NCBI GenBank assembly: GCA_036508135.1
Contig: DATCHW010000149.1
Span: 1 to 24,091, forward strand
DNA: 24,091 bases
Source: DATCHW01 sp036508135
GTDB taxonomy: Bacteria > Bacteroidota > Ignavibacteria > Tepidaquicellales > Tepidaquicellaceae
Reading direction: 5' to 3'
Shown: positions 8,074 to 16,388 of the stretch, piece after piece
How the letters are laid out: every line of letters begins with the position of its first letter
Numbering within the stretch: the stretch's first letter is position 1
The notes under the pieces: generated by a model
What the model saw: only the letters and a program-made list of their open reading frames with translations
Databases searched by the model: none
Told to the model about the DNA's origin: nothing
Translations under genes and position numbers: made by a program

Positions 8074-8172
8074 ATGATATTTTCTATAATTAAAGATTCA
8101 AAAGTTCTTTCAAATAGTCAATACTTTAATGAATATCTCCTTAATTTTTGGGGCCAAAGAATTTTGAACTGA
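8074..8172 (+). CDS. Possible 32-residue short protein
   Basis: ATG at 8074 is preceded by AAGGAGG, a much stronger ribosome site than those of the neighbouring genes, and opens 32 codons (start MIFSIIKDSKVL, end FWGQRILN) to TGA at 8170. After that stop the same frame has a second TGA at 8176 and then stays open to TAG at 8263, which would fit a longer gene broken by two Trp-to-stop changes, or mere chance. No family is recognised. The strong ribosome site and the hairpin around it are the main reasons to list it. Confidence 0.25.
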   Translation: MIFSIIKDSKVLSNSQYFNEYLLNFWGQRILN

Positions 8173-8250
8173 GTATGAAGGTTTGAGGATCATCAACAAG
8201 GGCGAAAATATAATAACTTGACTAAGATATTTATTTTTAAGAATTTATCA

Positions 8251-8271
8251 GGAACCTATATTTAGGTTTTT
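8251..8271 (+). terminator. Candidate intrinsic terminator
   Basis: AACCTA (8253-8258) and TAGGTT (8263-8268) form a perfect six-pair stem around the four-base loop TATT, extendable by two G-T wobble pairs, and the 3' arm runs into a T tract (8267-8271). It would end transcripts crossing the short frame at 8074, and it separates the kinase operon from the genes at 8407 onward. The stem is short, hence moderate confidence. Confidence 0.45.
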
Positions 8272-8406
8272 CAACTCATAAAACTTTTTTTAATAAAGAC
8301 AGGAGTGAAATATGGGATAATTTTACTTTCTACTTAATTGGAAACCAACACAATTAAAATACAATTCCTACAAACTTTAATTTTCAATATGATAATTAAA
8401 ATTATT

Positions 8407-9543
8407 ATGAAAAATTTAATTCTATTTCTACTTATATTCATTCCCTCAATATTGATTTGTCAGAATGAATATAAAATTACAACGGAAAGCGTTACGTGGC
8501 AGGGGTTCTCCTCTACCGATGCAGTAGTTACGGCTTTTATAACAATTACCAACACCGGAAGTACGGATAACTGGTATGAAAATTTTAATGGATTTTCGCT
8601 CAGGAAAAAGAGCAGCGACGAAAATTATAAAATAGTTGATATCAGAAAAATGCTGGAGGATAATTCTTCTCCGGGTAGCAGCGTTGTTTCTGCTTCCCTC
8701 AGTTTTTTAGTTCCGATTACTGCCGACAGTTTAATGCTGAAATATCCCGAAAGATACGGCGGAAAAGAGATATTTTTAGCGAGAAGTTTTGAAATCACAA
8801 AAAGAAAGAGTAAAACGGAAGACTACTCTGAACCTTACGTAAGTGATAATGACATAACGAGGACAACAGGAAAAGAACCAAGTTCAGACCGGGGATATCA
8901 TCCTTCATCAAAAGGAGAATACAAGGCAGAACCCGAAACAGCAATTTTTCTTATTCCAACAATGGGAGGAGGTGGAATATTAAAAACAGATAAAGGCAAC
9001 AAGAATGAATACTTTTGGCAAATAGGTTATAAAATACCAATTAAAATTATTACCTTTAAAAAACAAAATATTAATCTCTTTACCGATATAGAATTCGGAT
9101 TAATGGCAATTTCATTTGTTCGTGGTAACAGGTCAAATAATTTTCTTAATTTTTATGGATTGGATAAGAGTACTTTAAAAGCGGAAAATGATTCCGGAAG
9201 TTATAACCCCATTTATAATTTGAATATTTATGGAGGTTTTGCTATAGAATATGACAAAAACCCCATCATTGCCCCATATTTATCTTTTAAAGTTGGATAT
9301 AATTGGGTAAATGATAGTTATGTTAGAATTTATCCTATTTCGAGTGGTCCAGGGAATCATATTTCAAGAGAAGAAGATTTAAGCGGACCCGGTTTCCAAT
9401 TTCAACTTGGATTTACTTTTTTTAAAAAGGTATGTCTTTTCTATAACTTTTATACTTTTAAGGCAACCAATGGAAATTCGATTTTAAATGCAACCTATAC
9501 GGGTCATTTTATTAATTTATGGCTTGGCGGTCTTATTTATTAA
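8407..9543 (+). CDS. Exported protein with predicted outer-membrane beta-barrel
   Basis: A 378-residue protein. The frame opens further upstream (8338, TTG) but ATG 8407 is chosen because it gives a standard signal peptide (MKNLILFLLIFIPSILIC) followed by Gln. Residues about 20-125 form a beta-rich, Ig-like region (VTAFITITNTGS, then SFLVPITADSLML). A low-complexity Ser/Glu/Pro linker (about 130-165) follows. The remainder shows alternating amphipathic strands of the outer-membrane barrel type (FWQIGYKIPIKII, APYLSFKVGYNWV, FQFQLGFTFFKKVCLFYNFY) and ends in GGLIY with an aromatic C-terminal residue, as is usual for barrels. Function is unknown; a porin-like or adhesin-anchor role is possible. 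It is followed 19 bases later by the next secreted gene. Confidence 0.8.
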   Translation: MKNLILFLLIFIPSILICQNEYKITTESVTWQGFSSTDAVVTAFITITNTGSTDNWYENFNGFSLRKKSSDENYKIVDIRKMLEDNSSPGSSVVSASLSFLVPITADSLMLKYPERYGGKEIFLARSFEITKRKSKTEDYSEPYVSDNDITRTTGKEPSSDRGYHPSSKGEYKAEPETAIFLIPTMGGGGILKTDKGNKNEYFWQIGYKIPIKIITFKKQNINLFTDIEFGLMAISFVRGNRSNNFLNFYGLDKSTLKAENDSGSYNPIYNLNIYGGFAIEYDKNPIIAPYLSFKVGYNWVNDSYVRIYPISSGPGNHISREEDLSGPGFQFQLGFTFFKKVCLFYNFYTFKATNGNSILNATYTGHFINLWLGGLIY

Positions 9544-9562
9544 AAGTTTAAATTTTAAAATT

Positions 9563-10363
9563 ATGAAAAAATTATTAATAATATTATTTGTTTTGTCAGG
9601 GACATCATTGATGTTTGCACAGACCAACAATTTCGAGAAAATAAAATTATCCGGAACAAAATCCTTAGTAACAAAATCATATACAGTCGAAAACGGAAAA
9701 AGATATATTCTGGAGACAAAAAGATTTGCTTTTGACTCAAACGGAAATGTCACATCTGTGAGGTTTGATTCACCGGGATTTTTTAACGAAATAGATTACA
9801 CATACGATGCCAAAGGAAAAATGACCTATGAAAAAATGTATAATCTTGGTAAAGTTATCAGAAGTTATAAATATGAATATAATAAATCCGGAAAAAAGAT
9901 TTATGCATCATCTTTCAATCTTTCCGAAGATGTTGATATGGAAACCGTTTATGAATACGACGAAAAGGGAAATCTCTTAAAAGAAGAAACAGAGAGTGGT
10001 AAAAGGAAATTCGGATTCAAATATACATATGACAAGAATTCGAGAAAAACCGACATGGTGGTTTATAATCCCACACAAATCGAAAAGAAATTTTATTGCT
10101 ACTACGATGATAAGGGCTTACTTATTGAAGAGAAAGGCGTATTTTATTGGGCTGGGAATAAAAACGCAAAACACAATAATTTTTCCCGTAAATCATTTTC
10201 TTATAACGAAAATTCGCAGTTGAAAGAAATGGATTGCTATATTACCGATGAACTTTACGAAAAATATTTATACACTTACAAAAGTAACGGACTATTAAGC
10301 AAATGGGAAAAATATAATACAGAGGAGAAATTAAGTTATGTGGTGGAGTATGATTATGAATAA
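9563..10363 (+). CDS. Secreted YD-repeat-like protein
   Basis: A 266-residue protein. The frame opens upstream inside the previous gene, but ATG 9563 gives a clean signal peptide ending MFA with Gln at +1. The mature part consists of about eight degenerate repeats of the YD/RHS type: YTYDAKGKMTYEKMY, YEYDEKGNLLKEE, YTYDKNSRKTDMVVY, CYYDDKGLLIEE, FSYNENSQLKEMDCY and YTYKSNGLLSKWEKY. Such short YD proteins are beta-rich and lie in the periplasm or outer leaflet; they lack the core and toxin tip of true RHS polymorphic toxins. The stop codon overlaps the next start (ATGAATAA). It resembles the partial gene at the right edge of the window. Confidence 0.85.
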   Translation: MKKLLIILFVLSGTSLMFAQTNNFEKIKLSGTKSLVTKSYTVENGKRYILETKRFAFDSNGNVTSVRFDSPGFFNEIDYTYDAKGKMTYEKMYNLGKVIRSYKYEYNKSGKKIYASSFNLSEDVDMETVYEYDEKGNLLKEETESGKRKFGFKYTYDKNSRKTDMVVYNPTQIEKKFYCYYDDKGLLIEEKGVFYWAGNKNAKHNNFSRKSFSYNENSQLKEMDCYITDELYEKYLYTYKSNGLLSKWEKYNTEEKLSYVVEYDYE

Positions 10364-11267
10364 AAGAATATTAATTTTATTAGTTTTTATATTAACAGGA
10401 TTTGGTTGTTCTCTAAGCCAGAATTCAGACGCAATAAAGAAGTACAATCAATATTTATCGGGATTATCCTCATCTGATTATAAGAATGTTTCGTTGGCGA
10501 TGGATTATTATGTCAAAAATATTTCCATTCTTTCTCCCGGAGAATGTGATTTGGGTTATGTTAAATTCAGGGAATTTTATGATAAAGTAGATTCGGTTTT
10601 CAGTGTTGTTTTGGGAACCGGTGACCCGAACTTTACTCCAAGACAAAAAATTTATATCCGTGCCGTAGATCCTAAATATGAAAATGAAAACGATGTAATT
10701 GCATTTCATAAAAGTCTTGGCGAAAACGGATTTTATATCAGCGCAGGAAGTGAGCCGGGATATTATGTTGGAGAGCCGGAGGGATTTATGGTTGATAAAT
10801 TCGGGAAATATGTCTCACCGGTAATAAGTGAATATTTAAAACTGAGGGAAGTTAATTTGAAAAATCCCGCATACTATGACATATATATCTGGATTACTCC
10901 TGAGGAAATGGCAGACCGTTTGAAGAACTGGGATAAATATCTCAGTGATTATCCGAATTCTCTCGTTTTTGAGAAAGCAAAGTTTGAAATGAGCAGGTAT
11001 CTTAATGATTTTCTTTGTATATTTCTGCCGTTCCAAGATTCTAATCCGAACGGAGAAACGAATCTGATGACGTTTGATATGAGCGGCACAATGACGCCTA
11101 CAGGAAAAATGCTTTACGAAAAATTAATTTCGGAATGCGGGGACAGCTACTTAGGAAACCTTCTTCGTAATTATTACGACGTATTGAAAAAGACAGGATA
11201 TCAGAGAAATTCGCAGGCAATAGAATTTCTGAAAAGCCGGGGATTCGAAGTATATAAAGAGAATTAA
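10356..11267 (+). CDS. Exported protein of unknown function
   Basis: A 303-residue protein. An earlier in-frame ATG (10338) exists, but 10356 starts directly with MNKRILILLVFILTGFGC, a classical export signal, and overlaps the preceding stop by 8 bases (ATGAATAA), a typical coupled start. The signal could be cut after SLS with Gln at +1; alternatively C18 could be lipidated, though the residues before it (GFG) fit a lipobox poorly. The mature protein is mostly helical and polar, with a segment FLCIFLPFQDSNPNGETN and a helix-rich C-terminal part. I recognise no family. It ends only 6 bases before the stop of the converging minus-strand gene. Confidence 0.8.
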   Translation: MNKRILILLVFILTGFGCSLSQNSDAIKKYNQYLSGLSSSDYKNVSLAMDYYVKNISILSPGECDLGYVKFREFYDKVDSVFSVVLGTGDPNFTPRQKIYIRAVDPKYENENDVIAFHKSLGENGFYISAGSEPGYYVGEPEGFMVDKFGKYVSPVISEYLKLREVNLKNPAYYDIYIWITPEEMADRLKNWDKYLSDYPNSLVFEKAKFEMSRYLNDFLCIFLPFQDSNPNGETNLMTFDMSGTMTPTGKMLYEKLISECGDSYLGNLLRNYYDVLKKTGYQRNSQAIEFLKSRGFEVYKEN

Positions 11268-11273
11268 ACTATA

Positions 11274-12740
11274 TTAACCGCTTTTTAATTCCATTATCCT
11301 TTGTTTCGCTTCGAGGATGCGGTCTTTAGATTTCTGCTTACTGCAGAGGAGGGGAAAATGTTCGTCGAAATATTTCCACCCTTCCTCCTCTTTTCCGATA
11401 AAAATCATTTGCAAAACGTATGCCTCCAGGTTATCAAGATATTCACCCGGAGTAAGAAATTTCTCAAAATAACTATAATTATTTGTAATTTGACTATCTA
11501 AAGAAAAAGAATTCGATTCAGATAAATAAAAAATATCTTCGTTTCTGTAGGGATCTTTCCCTAACTGGTCTCTTTGCATAATTATTTTTATTGAATCTTT
11601 ATCTTCAGGTTCATTACCAGTGTATCTAATATAATCTGAAGTTTTTAATTTTCTTATATAAAAAAATATGCTTTTTCCGATATTCGTTTTAAATAGATAT
11701 AAATTTTCACTCTCAAAATATTTTACATAATTGAATGAATATTCGGGTTTAAATGATTTTTTCTGGTCAATAAAATCAGCGATAAGATAATGTTCTCCAT
11801 TTGAATACCCCTTTCGATCTATTCTTAAAATATTACCGGGATAATCTTCAGTATAATGACGCATAGTATGATGAATATCCTGAAATTTATACGGAGGGAA
11901 AATAAAATTTATGGGAGATATATAGAGTATATTTCCAAGATAATCTTTAAATAAATAAAATGAGAGATATGTATATTCCTTAATCTCTCCCCTGAAAACA
12001 TCGTAAATACCATTTTTAGTTAATGTGCTTTCGAATATTGATTTGACGAATCCTGTCCATTCAAAAGCGTAGTCTGCTTCCCAATTGAATTTTTCGAAAA
12101 TATATTTTCCTTCTTCGAATCTGACATCCTTTGGATAAGGCTTAGGTGGATTGCTAACCCCGACAGGGTTAATAACAAGCTTACTATGCTCTACATTTTT
12201 ATACCAGTTGCCCCCTGTAAAATTATATTCCACCATACCGAAAGAATAATCATTATTCACTGTATAATCCACAACTACTTTTCTCTTTTGATTTTTTTCA
12301 AATTTCACTTTTTTGACCCAATAAGTTTGAAAAGTATTAAAAAAATCAGAGCTTTTGGTATATACTCTATCCAAAGAATACCGCTTAATTTCCACTTCCT
12401 CTCCGTCAACAAAACTTTTGACTGAATTAAATCCCGAAACGGAATCTTTTATGTTGACATATTTTACAAACATATCCGTACTATAATTCTCCGGAAAACC
12501 CATAATTACAGTGGTTGAATCACCAATATTTTCAAAATAAAAAGTGGCAATAACGCGGTAATAACCGCCATACAAATACATCTCTACGAGTTCTGATTTC
12601 ATTTGAATGGATTTATGCTCTCCCGACATCGGCCTGAGACTACCGCCCGAGAAATATTCCATTGGACCGCTATTTGCGAGAAGGAATTTTCCGAATAAAA
12701 GTATCGCAAACACTATAACAAAAAACCGTATGTATTTCAT
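11274..12740 (-). CDS. Exported DUF4424-like protein
   Basis: A 488-residue protein with an N-terminal signal (MKYIRFFVIVFAILLFGKFLLA) cut before NSGP. The mature start resembles the DUF4424 pattern: a Gly-rich turn (GGSLRPM), a strand with IQMKSELVEMYLY, a VIATFYFENIGDS strand and a V.MGFPEN turn, then a beta-rich body of about 400 residues and a charged helical tail. DUF4424 proteins are periplasmic and of unknown function; assignment here rests on motif resemblance only. It is the last gene of the minus-strand array, 61 bases after its upstream neighbour. It is the one signal peptide here without Gln at +1. Confidence 0.75.
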   Translation of the reverse strand: MKYIRFFVIVFAILLFGKFLLANSGPMEYFSGGSLRPMSGEHKSIQMKSELVEMYLYGGYYRVIATFYFENIGDSTTVIMGFPENYSTDMFVKYVNIKDSVSGFNSVKSFVDGEEVEIKRYSLDRVYTKSSDFFNTFQTYWVKKVKFEKNQKRKVVVDYTVNNDYSFGMVEYNFTGGNWYKNVEHSKLVINPVGVSNPPKPYPKDVRFEEGKYIFEKFNWEADYAFEWTGFVKSIFESTLTKNGIYDVFRGEIKEYTYLSFYLFKDYLGNILYISPINFIFPPYKFQDIHHTMRHYTEDYPGNILRIDRKGYSNGEHYLIADFIDQKKSFKPEYSFNYVKYFESENLYLFKTNIGKSIFFYIRKLKTSDYIRYTGNEPEDKDSIKIIMQRDQLGKDPYRNEDIFYLSESNSFSLDSQITNNYSYFEKFLTPGEYLDNLEAYVLQMIFIGKEEEGWKYFDEHFPLLCSKQKSKDRILEAKQRIMELKSG

Positions 12741-12801
12741 GATGATGTTTTATCTATTTTAATTATTGAATGTCTTTTAATATTATCAGTAATTTGATAT
12801 C

Positions 12802-13620
12802 TCATTCGCACGGTGTTTCGATAATATCAATAAGTTCATACCGTCTGTTTTCTTTATTAAATTTATATGTTTCCCTTGTATACGTTTCGAAACCGTGATC
12901 TCCACACAATATTTCAATAATAGCATCACCTTGTTCATCAGGGTAAAACCTTGCAAACCATTGGGATATTCCGAATGGATTTTTTATATCAAATATTTCA
13001 ATCTTATTTAATTCTTCATTATATCCAGCAACAAGATAACAAACCCAGCCGCAAGCTTCTGTCTCCCCCACCAAAACAAAGTCATGTTTTTTTCCGCTGC
13101 CTGTACAATCTTTAAAGTCTATCAGTTTTGCTTTTCTAAGATTAGTTGTGCTATTGTTTGATTCGCTAATTCTGTCACAATTATTTTTATCTTCAAAATG
13201 CCAGCATAAATTATATTCAGTATTTTGATAACACAGTTCTTGTTCATTTGAACTGTTTTCAGGGTATGCCGGAGGAATAATAACGTCAGATTTTATAGAA
13301 TTATCCTGAAACAAAAAAAGATGATAGATACCCGAAATAGTTTGTCCAAGTGTTTGTTCCGGGCACGTATAGTAAAAGCCTAATTCGCCTCCCATTGGGT
13401 CATTAGAAATATTTGGTACATTCGCAATAACGAAATTTTCTATATAGATTCCAACATATGATTCTCTTTTAGTATCCGGTATTTTTTCAAATTCCCTCAG
13501 AAAAACATTATTCGGTAATTTTTCTTTTATTTTTGATTCAATATCAATTTGAGCAAACAAAGAAGAATTAAAAACAACAAAAGCAATTAACAGTACAAGT
13601 TTTATTTGATAGTTTTTCAT
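12802..13620 (-). CDS. Secreted cysteine-rich protein of unknown family
   Basis: A 272-residue protein with a signal peptide ending SLFA and Gln at +1. The mature chain has nine or more cysteines (in CPEQ, LCYQN, LCWHF, NCDR, DCTG, ACGWVCY, ILCGD and TPCE), which suggests disulfides in an oxidising compartment. A segment LIDFKDCTGSGKKHDFVLVG resembles the calcium-loop strand pattern of FG-GAP/VCBS-type beta folds, but no full repeat series is present. Function is unknown. It lies 51 bases after the gene at 13672 and 61 bases before the one at 11274, in the same orientation. Confidence 0.8.
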   Translation of the reverse strand: MKNYQIKLVLLIAFVVFNSSLFAQIDIESKIKEKLPNNVFLREFEKIPDTKRESYVGIYIENFVIANVPNISNDPMGGELGFYYTCPEQTLGQTISGIYHLFLFQDNSIKSDVIIPPAYPENSSNEQELCYQNTEYNLCWHFEDKNNCDRISESNNSTTNLRKAKLIDFKDCTGSGKKHDFVLVGETEACGWVCYLVAGYNEELNKIEIFDIKNPFGISQWFARFYPDEQGDAIIEILCGDHGFETYTRETYKFNKENRRYELIDIIETPCE

Positions 13621-13671
13621 TTATTATTTTTTTAATGTTGGATAAATTTATTTCATTATAATTGCTTAATT

Positions 13672-14178
13672 TTATTCTTTGAAATAATCTTCATAATATT
13701 CCGGGTGAGCTGCCCAGATTTCATCGAGTGATTTTACAGGTATAATAAAATAGCGGGCAAACATATCCGTAGTTGCTTTTCTTACATAATATGTGTCTGT
13801 TTTAAAAACTTCTGCGAGAGTCAAACCATTATCTTCATTTAATTTCTTAAACGGATCATAACCCTCGATTATTTTTTCAATTTCTTTACACATAGGATAA
13901 GGGTTGTCCGTGCTTTCAACAGCAAAAATTTCCATTAAAACCAATTTATTCTCGTAAAATTCAATACTTGTAACCTGACTGGAAGAACCGCATTTATTAC
14001 ACTCGATAGCTGTGATATATGAATAATTGCTTTCTATTCCATTGTCTTCTGGGCAGCATTTGCTGACCGAACTAATACTTGCTCCGAATTTGAATACCGT
14101 TCCTCCAATTATTATCGTTTGAGATAAAACTGATTCAAAAGATAAAAAAAGCACAAAGAGAAATATAATTTTTTTCAT
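13672..14178 (-). CDS. Small secreted protein, member of a local paralogous family
   Basis: A 168-residue protein with a signal peptide ending VLS and Gln at +1. It is clearly paralogous to the gene at 23002: both have a GxxVFFG-like start, an (I/L)ESxYSYI strand, NPYPxCxEIE, a (F/Y)KTxxxYxxRK segment and a C-terminal IIPVxxLxxIxxxHPxYYxxxF signature, and they are nearly equal in length. This copy has an extra cysteine set (KCCPED and CNKCG) between the first two blocks that the other copy lacks, possibly a metal site or disulfides. I do not recognise the family. It starts 10 bases after the VanW gene. Confidence 0.85.
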   Translation of the reverse strand: MKKIIFLFVLFLSFESVLSQTIIIGGTVFKFGASISSVSKCCPEDNGIESNYSYITAIECNKCGSSSQVTSIEFYENKLVLMEIFAVESTDNPYPMCKEIEKIIEGYDPFKKLNEDNGLTLAEVFKTDTYYVRKATTDMFARYFIIPVKSLDEIWAAHPEYYEDYFKE

Positions 14179-14188
14179 ATTATTTTAA

Positions 14189-15019
14189 TTAGTTTATTAT
14201 TGATTTATTTTCAATTAATGGGTTATACATCATAATGGCGTTGTTTTCAGTTACGAATTCCTCAGTAACAGTATTATCAACGATATTCGTTATTCGCTTC
14301 CAAATCTTATTATGTCTTGTATAGCCGCCCCAGAATTGTTGTTTAATGCAGTGGTCGGTTTCATAAACATCATATTTTAATTTTAATTCTTCGTTACAAG
14401 TTATTTCTCCATTTAAATATTCGTCATCAAGCCACAGGTTTATATGAAATGTCTTGTCTGTATCATTTTGTATTTGCAAGTCAATATAATTATATGCTAA
14501 AGTAGAACCGCAGCCGAAAGGAATTGTCCTGTCTAAATCAGGGAAAACATCAAAACTATGCCGCCAGCGTTCTGTGATGATCAAGGGAGTATGAAGTGCC
14601 ATCCAATAAAGCAAGTTACTTAATTGACATAGCCCGCCTCCGATATTTTTCGAAATTTTTCCATTGTGTAACTGAAGACCATCAAGATATCCCTTGTTTT
14701 TTGTAGGTCTGCCAAGGAGTCTCCATACGGAAAAAGTCTCTCCGGGCTTGATTAAAGATTTATCAGTCTGTTTTACTGCAAGTTTCAAATTCGTAACCTT
14801 GTTATATTGTAAATACATATCAACTCCTTTTAGAGGTCGCAGTATAAATGATTTATGTTTAATTAATGAGTGTTTTAGCGAGATTCCTCTGTCAACATGA
14901 GCGAAAGTCATGTTGTTAAATAAATAATGGAGTCGCCGCCTTAGAATAAAATATTCTTTACCTAAGAGCTGTCTTAAGTAATTTCTTTCTTTCGGTTTAA
15001 CAACTTGCTGATTGTACAT
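14189..15019 (-). CDS. VanW-family protein
   Basis: A 276-residue protein, about the length of VanW encoded in VanB-type glycopeptide resistance operons. The VanW core is clear: KPGETFSVWRLLG (91-103), KGYLDGLQLHNG (109-120), GGGLCQLSNLLYW (127-139), ERWRHSFDVFPD (150-161), AYNYIDLQIQN (175-185) and a WGGY segment near residue 230. There is no signal peptide, and the Arg/Lys-rich N-terminus (RRRLHYL) is soluble, so it is predicted cytoplasmic or peripheral. VanW has no proven enzymatic role and its presence alone does not imply vancomycin resistance: no vanHAX-type genes are in the window. The neighbours are secreted proteins of unknown family, plus a MurI-like gene about 1.4 kb upstream. Confidence 0.92.
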   Translation of the reverse strand: MYNQQVVKPKERNYLRQLLGKEYFILRRRLHYLFNNMTFAHVDRGISLKHSLIKHKSFILRPLKGVDMYLQYNKVTNLKLAVKQTDKSLIKPGETFSVWRLLGRPTKNKGYLDGLQLHNGKISKNIGGGLCQLSNLLYWMALHTPLIITERWRHSFDVFPDLDRTIPFGCGSTLAYNYIDLQIQNDTDKTFHINLWLDDEYLNGEITCNEELKLKYDVYETDHCIKQQFWGGYTRHNKIWKRITNIVDNTVTEEFVTENNAIMMYNPLIENKSIIN

Positions 15020-15080
15020 TTTAAAATACCGGTAACTTTTTTATGTTATTTACTCACTTTTTATGAATGTAAAATTCAAA

Positions 15081-16214
15081 TTATTCTTGATATGGTATGT
15101 CGGACATTTTAAAAATACCGTTTTCTTTTCCGAATATTATTAAAGATGGACGCGAAAGATCGTTATCAGTCTTTTCATATGAAATATAAAGCAGATACCA
15201 TTCCTCGTCAATTTTATACAAGCCAGGTGCCTCGACAGGATAATCTTCATATTCCCATTTTCCGAAAGTTTGGAATTTTGCTGAATAAATTGTTTCCTTA
15301 ACGACATCATTAAATATTTTATCGTAATTTTCCATAAATTCTTTACGTGTATCCGAAGTCACAGAATTTTCACTACCATAAACGTCATTTTGTTCATCCT
15401 TAAAAGGAATAATGGTCATTTTTAAAACGGCATCTTTATCCTCACTCTTCACTGCGGTTTTAAAATCTTCCCAAAATTTATTAAATTCAGAATGTTCATT
15501 GAAATAATATTGATTTTTAAAAACTTCACCTTCATTAACCTTCGAATCACTAATACATCTAACTGACATACCTCGATCATCAGAGAAGATATTCCGAAAA
15601 ACATCAGATTCTTTTAAGGAAATCCTCCTTGCCCATGGATTATCGAATTTATCCGAACTAGTCCAAAAGTAAGCTACATAACCACCACTCTCGAATTTTC
15701 CGTTCTCGAGACGACATCCACCGGGTATCGCGTTGAAATAACTTAGTGTGTTTTCAGAGAAATAACTGTCCACAAAAGACCAGTTTGAATATACTATTAA
15801 CTTTTTGCCCGCAACAAGATACCCTCCAAGCGTATCTTCAAGTTCTTTCCATTCATCTTCATCCGGTATATGCCAACCTTCAGGAGCTAAACCACGAGGG
15901 TCTTTTACCGCATACCAGTTGTAGAGTTTACCGGCGGCTGTTTCTCCTATTCTGGGATCATTATCATAATAACACCATGCACCGGTTTTAAAAATTACCC
16001 ATTCAGCAGAGTCCTGAACCTGAGGAATAATATCGCCGTTTCGATAATGATCAACATTCAAATTTTCTGCCATCCATATCTGATTTCCTATTATCACCGT
16101 TTTATAAGTATTGCTGTCCACGTCTGTTACTTGGGAAATTGATTTATTAACTCCCAAGGGTAAAATTATTGCAATAAAAAGGAGTGCATAAAGAACTTTG
16201 TAAGATTGTTTCAT
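15081..16214 (-). CDS. Secreted FISUMP-domain protein with extra C-terminal domain
   Basis: A 377-residue protein with a signal peptide ending SIS and Gln28 at +1. Residues about 29-230 are a FISUMP (Fibrobacter succinogenes major paralogous) domain: DSNTYKTVIIGNQIWMAENL at the start, GKLYNWYAVKDPRGLAPEGW in the middle, FWTSS and MSVRC at the end. A second domain (about 240-377) begins FNKFWEDFKTAVKSEDKDAV and looks like an alpha/beta NTF2-type fold seen as a free-standing module in Bacteroidetes secreted proteins; I cannot name it. FISUMP domains are lectin-like surface modules of uncertain role. It is a paralogue of the gene at 18555, which has only the FISUMP part. Confidence 0.9.
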   Translation of the reverse strand: MKQSYKVLYALLFIAIILPLGVNKSISQVTDVDSNTYKTVIIGNQIWMAENLNVDHYRNGDIIPQVQDSAEWVIFKTGAWCYYDNDPRIGETAAGKLYNWYAVKDPRGLAPEGWHIPDEDEWKELEDTLGGYLVAGKKLIVYSNWSFVDSYFSENTLSYFNAIPGGCRLENGKFESGGYVAYFWTSSDKFDNPWARRISLKESDVFRNIFSDDRGMSVRCISDSKVNEGEVFKNQYYFNEHSEFNKFWEDFKTAVKSEDKDAVLKMTIIPFKDEQNDVYGSENSVTSDTRKEFMENYDKIFNDVVKETIYSAKFQTFGKWEYEDYPVEAPGLYKIDEEWYLLYISYEKTDNDLSRPSLIIFGKENGIFKMSDIPYQE

Positions 16215-16278
16215 TTAATTAATATTTAAATTAGTCATTTGATTTTAAATTGTTTGTTATTCATTGTAATAATTTGAA

Positions 16279-16286
16279 CAAAAATA
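16279..16286 (-). promoter_or_regulatory. Weak candidate Bacteroidetes -7 promoter element
   Basis: On the minus strand the 8-mer TATTTTTG fits the Bacteroidetes -7 consensus TAnnTTTG and lies 65 bases upstream of the ATG at 16214, in one of the longest gaps of the minus-strand array (16215-16388). No matching -33 TTTG is visible at the expected distance, and the region is AT-rich enough for chance matches. If real, it would start a transcript covering the FISUMP and VanW genes. Confidence 0.22.
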
Positions 16287-16388
16287 ATATATTGCACTAC
16301 AGTGGATATTTTTAAAAATTTTTCTTTACATAATTTACATTTTAAATAATAGTAAACTTCTATTTGCAATTTTTGCGGGCAGAAAGAT

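Larger units (their letters stand above)
7772..8406. other. Long intergenic gap with regulatory or decayed sequence
   Basis: This 635-base gap separates the kinase operon from the next plus-strand genes. It is very AT-rich. Two weak AT hairpins lie near 7804-7831 and 7849-7865, and either might serve as a poor terminator for the kinase operon. Further in are the 7762-7880 minus-strand fragment, a Shine-Dalgarno hairpin and short reading frame (8031-8172), a terminator-like hairpin (8251-8271) and a second Shine-Dalgarno (AGGAG at 8301) whose ATG at 8312 meets TAA after one codon. No promoter of the TAnnTTTG type is clear. No inverted-repeat ends or target duplications of an insertion sequence could be recognised by eye. 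Confidence 0.5.

Noticed and set aside
7990..8330. Possible insertion-sequence remnant (GTGTAAAAA-type end near 8002)
   Set aside because: No matching opposite end, no target duplication and no transposase motif could be found by eye, so no element is called.
14189..15019. Vancomycin resistance from the VanW homologue
   Set aside because: No D-Ala-D-Lac or D-Ala-D-Ser ligase, VanX or VanRS partners are present; VanW-family proteins are widespread without resistance.
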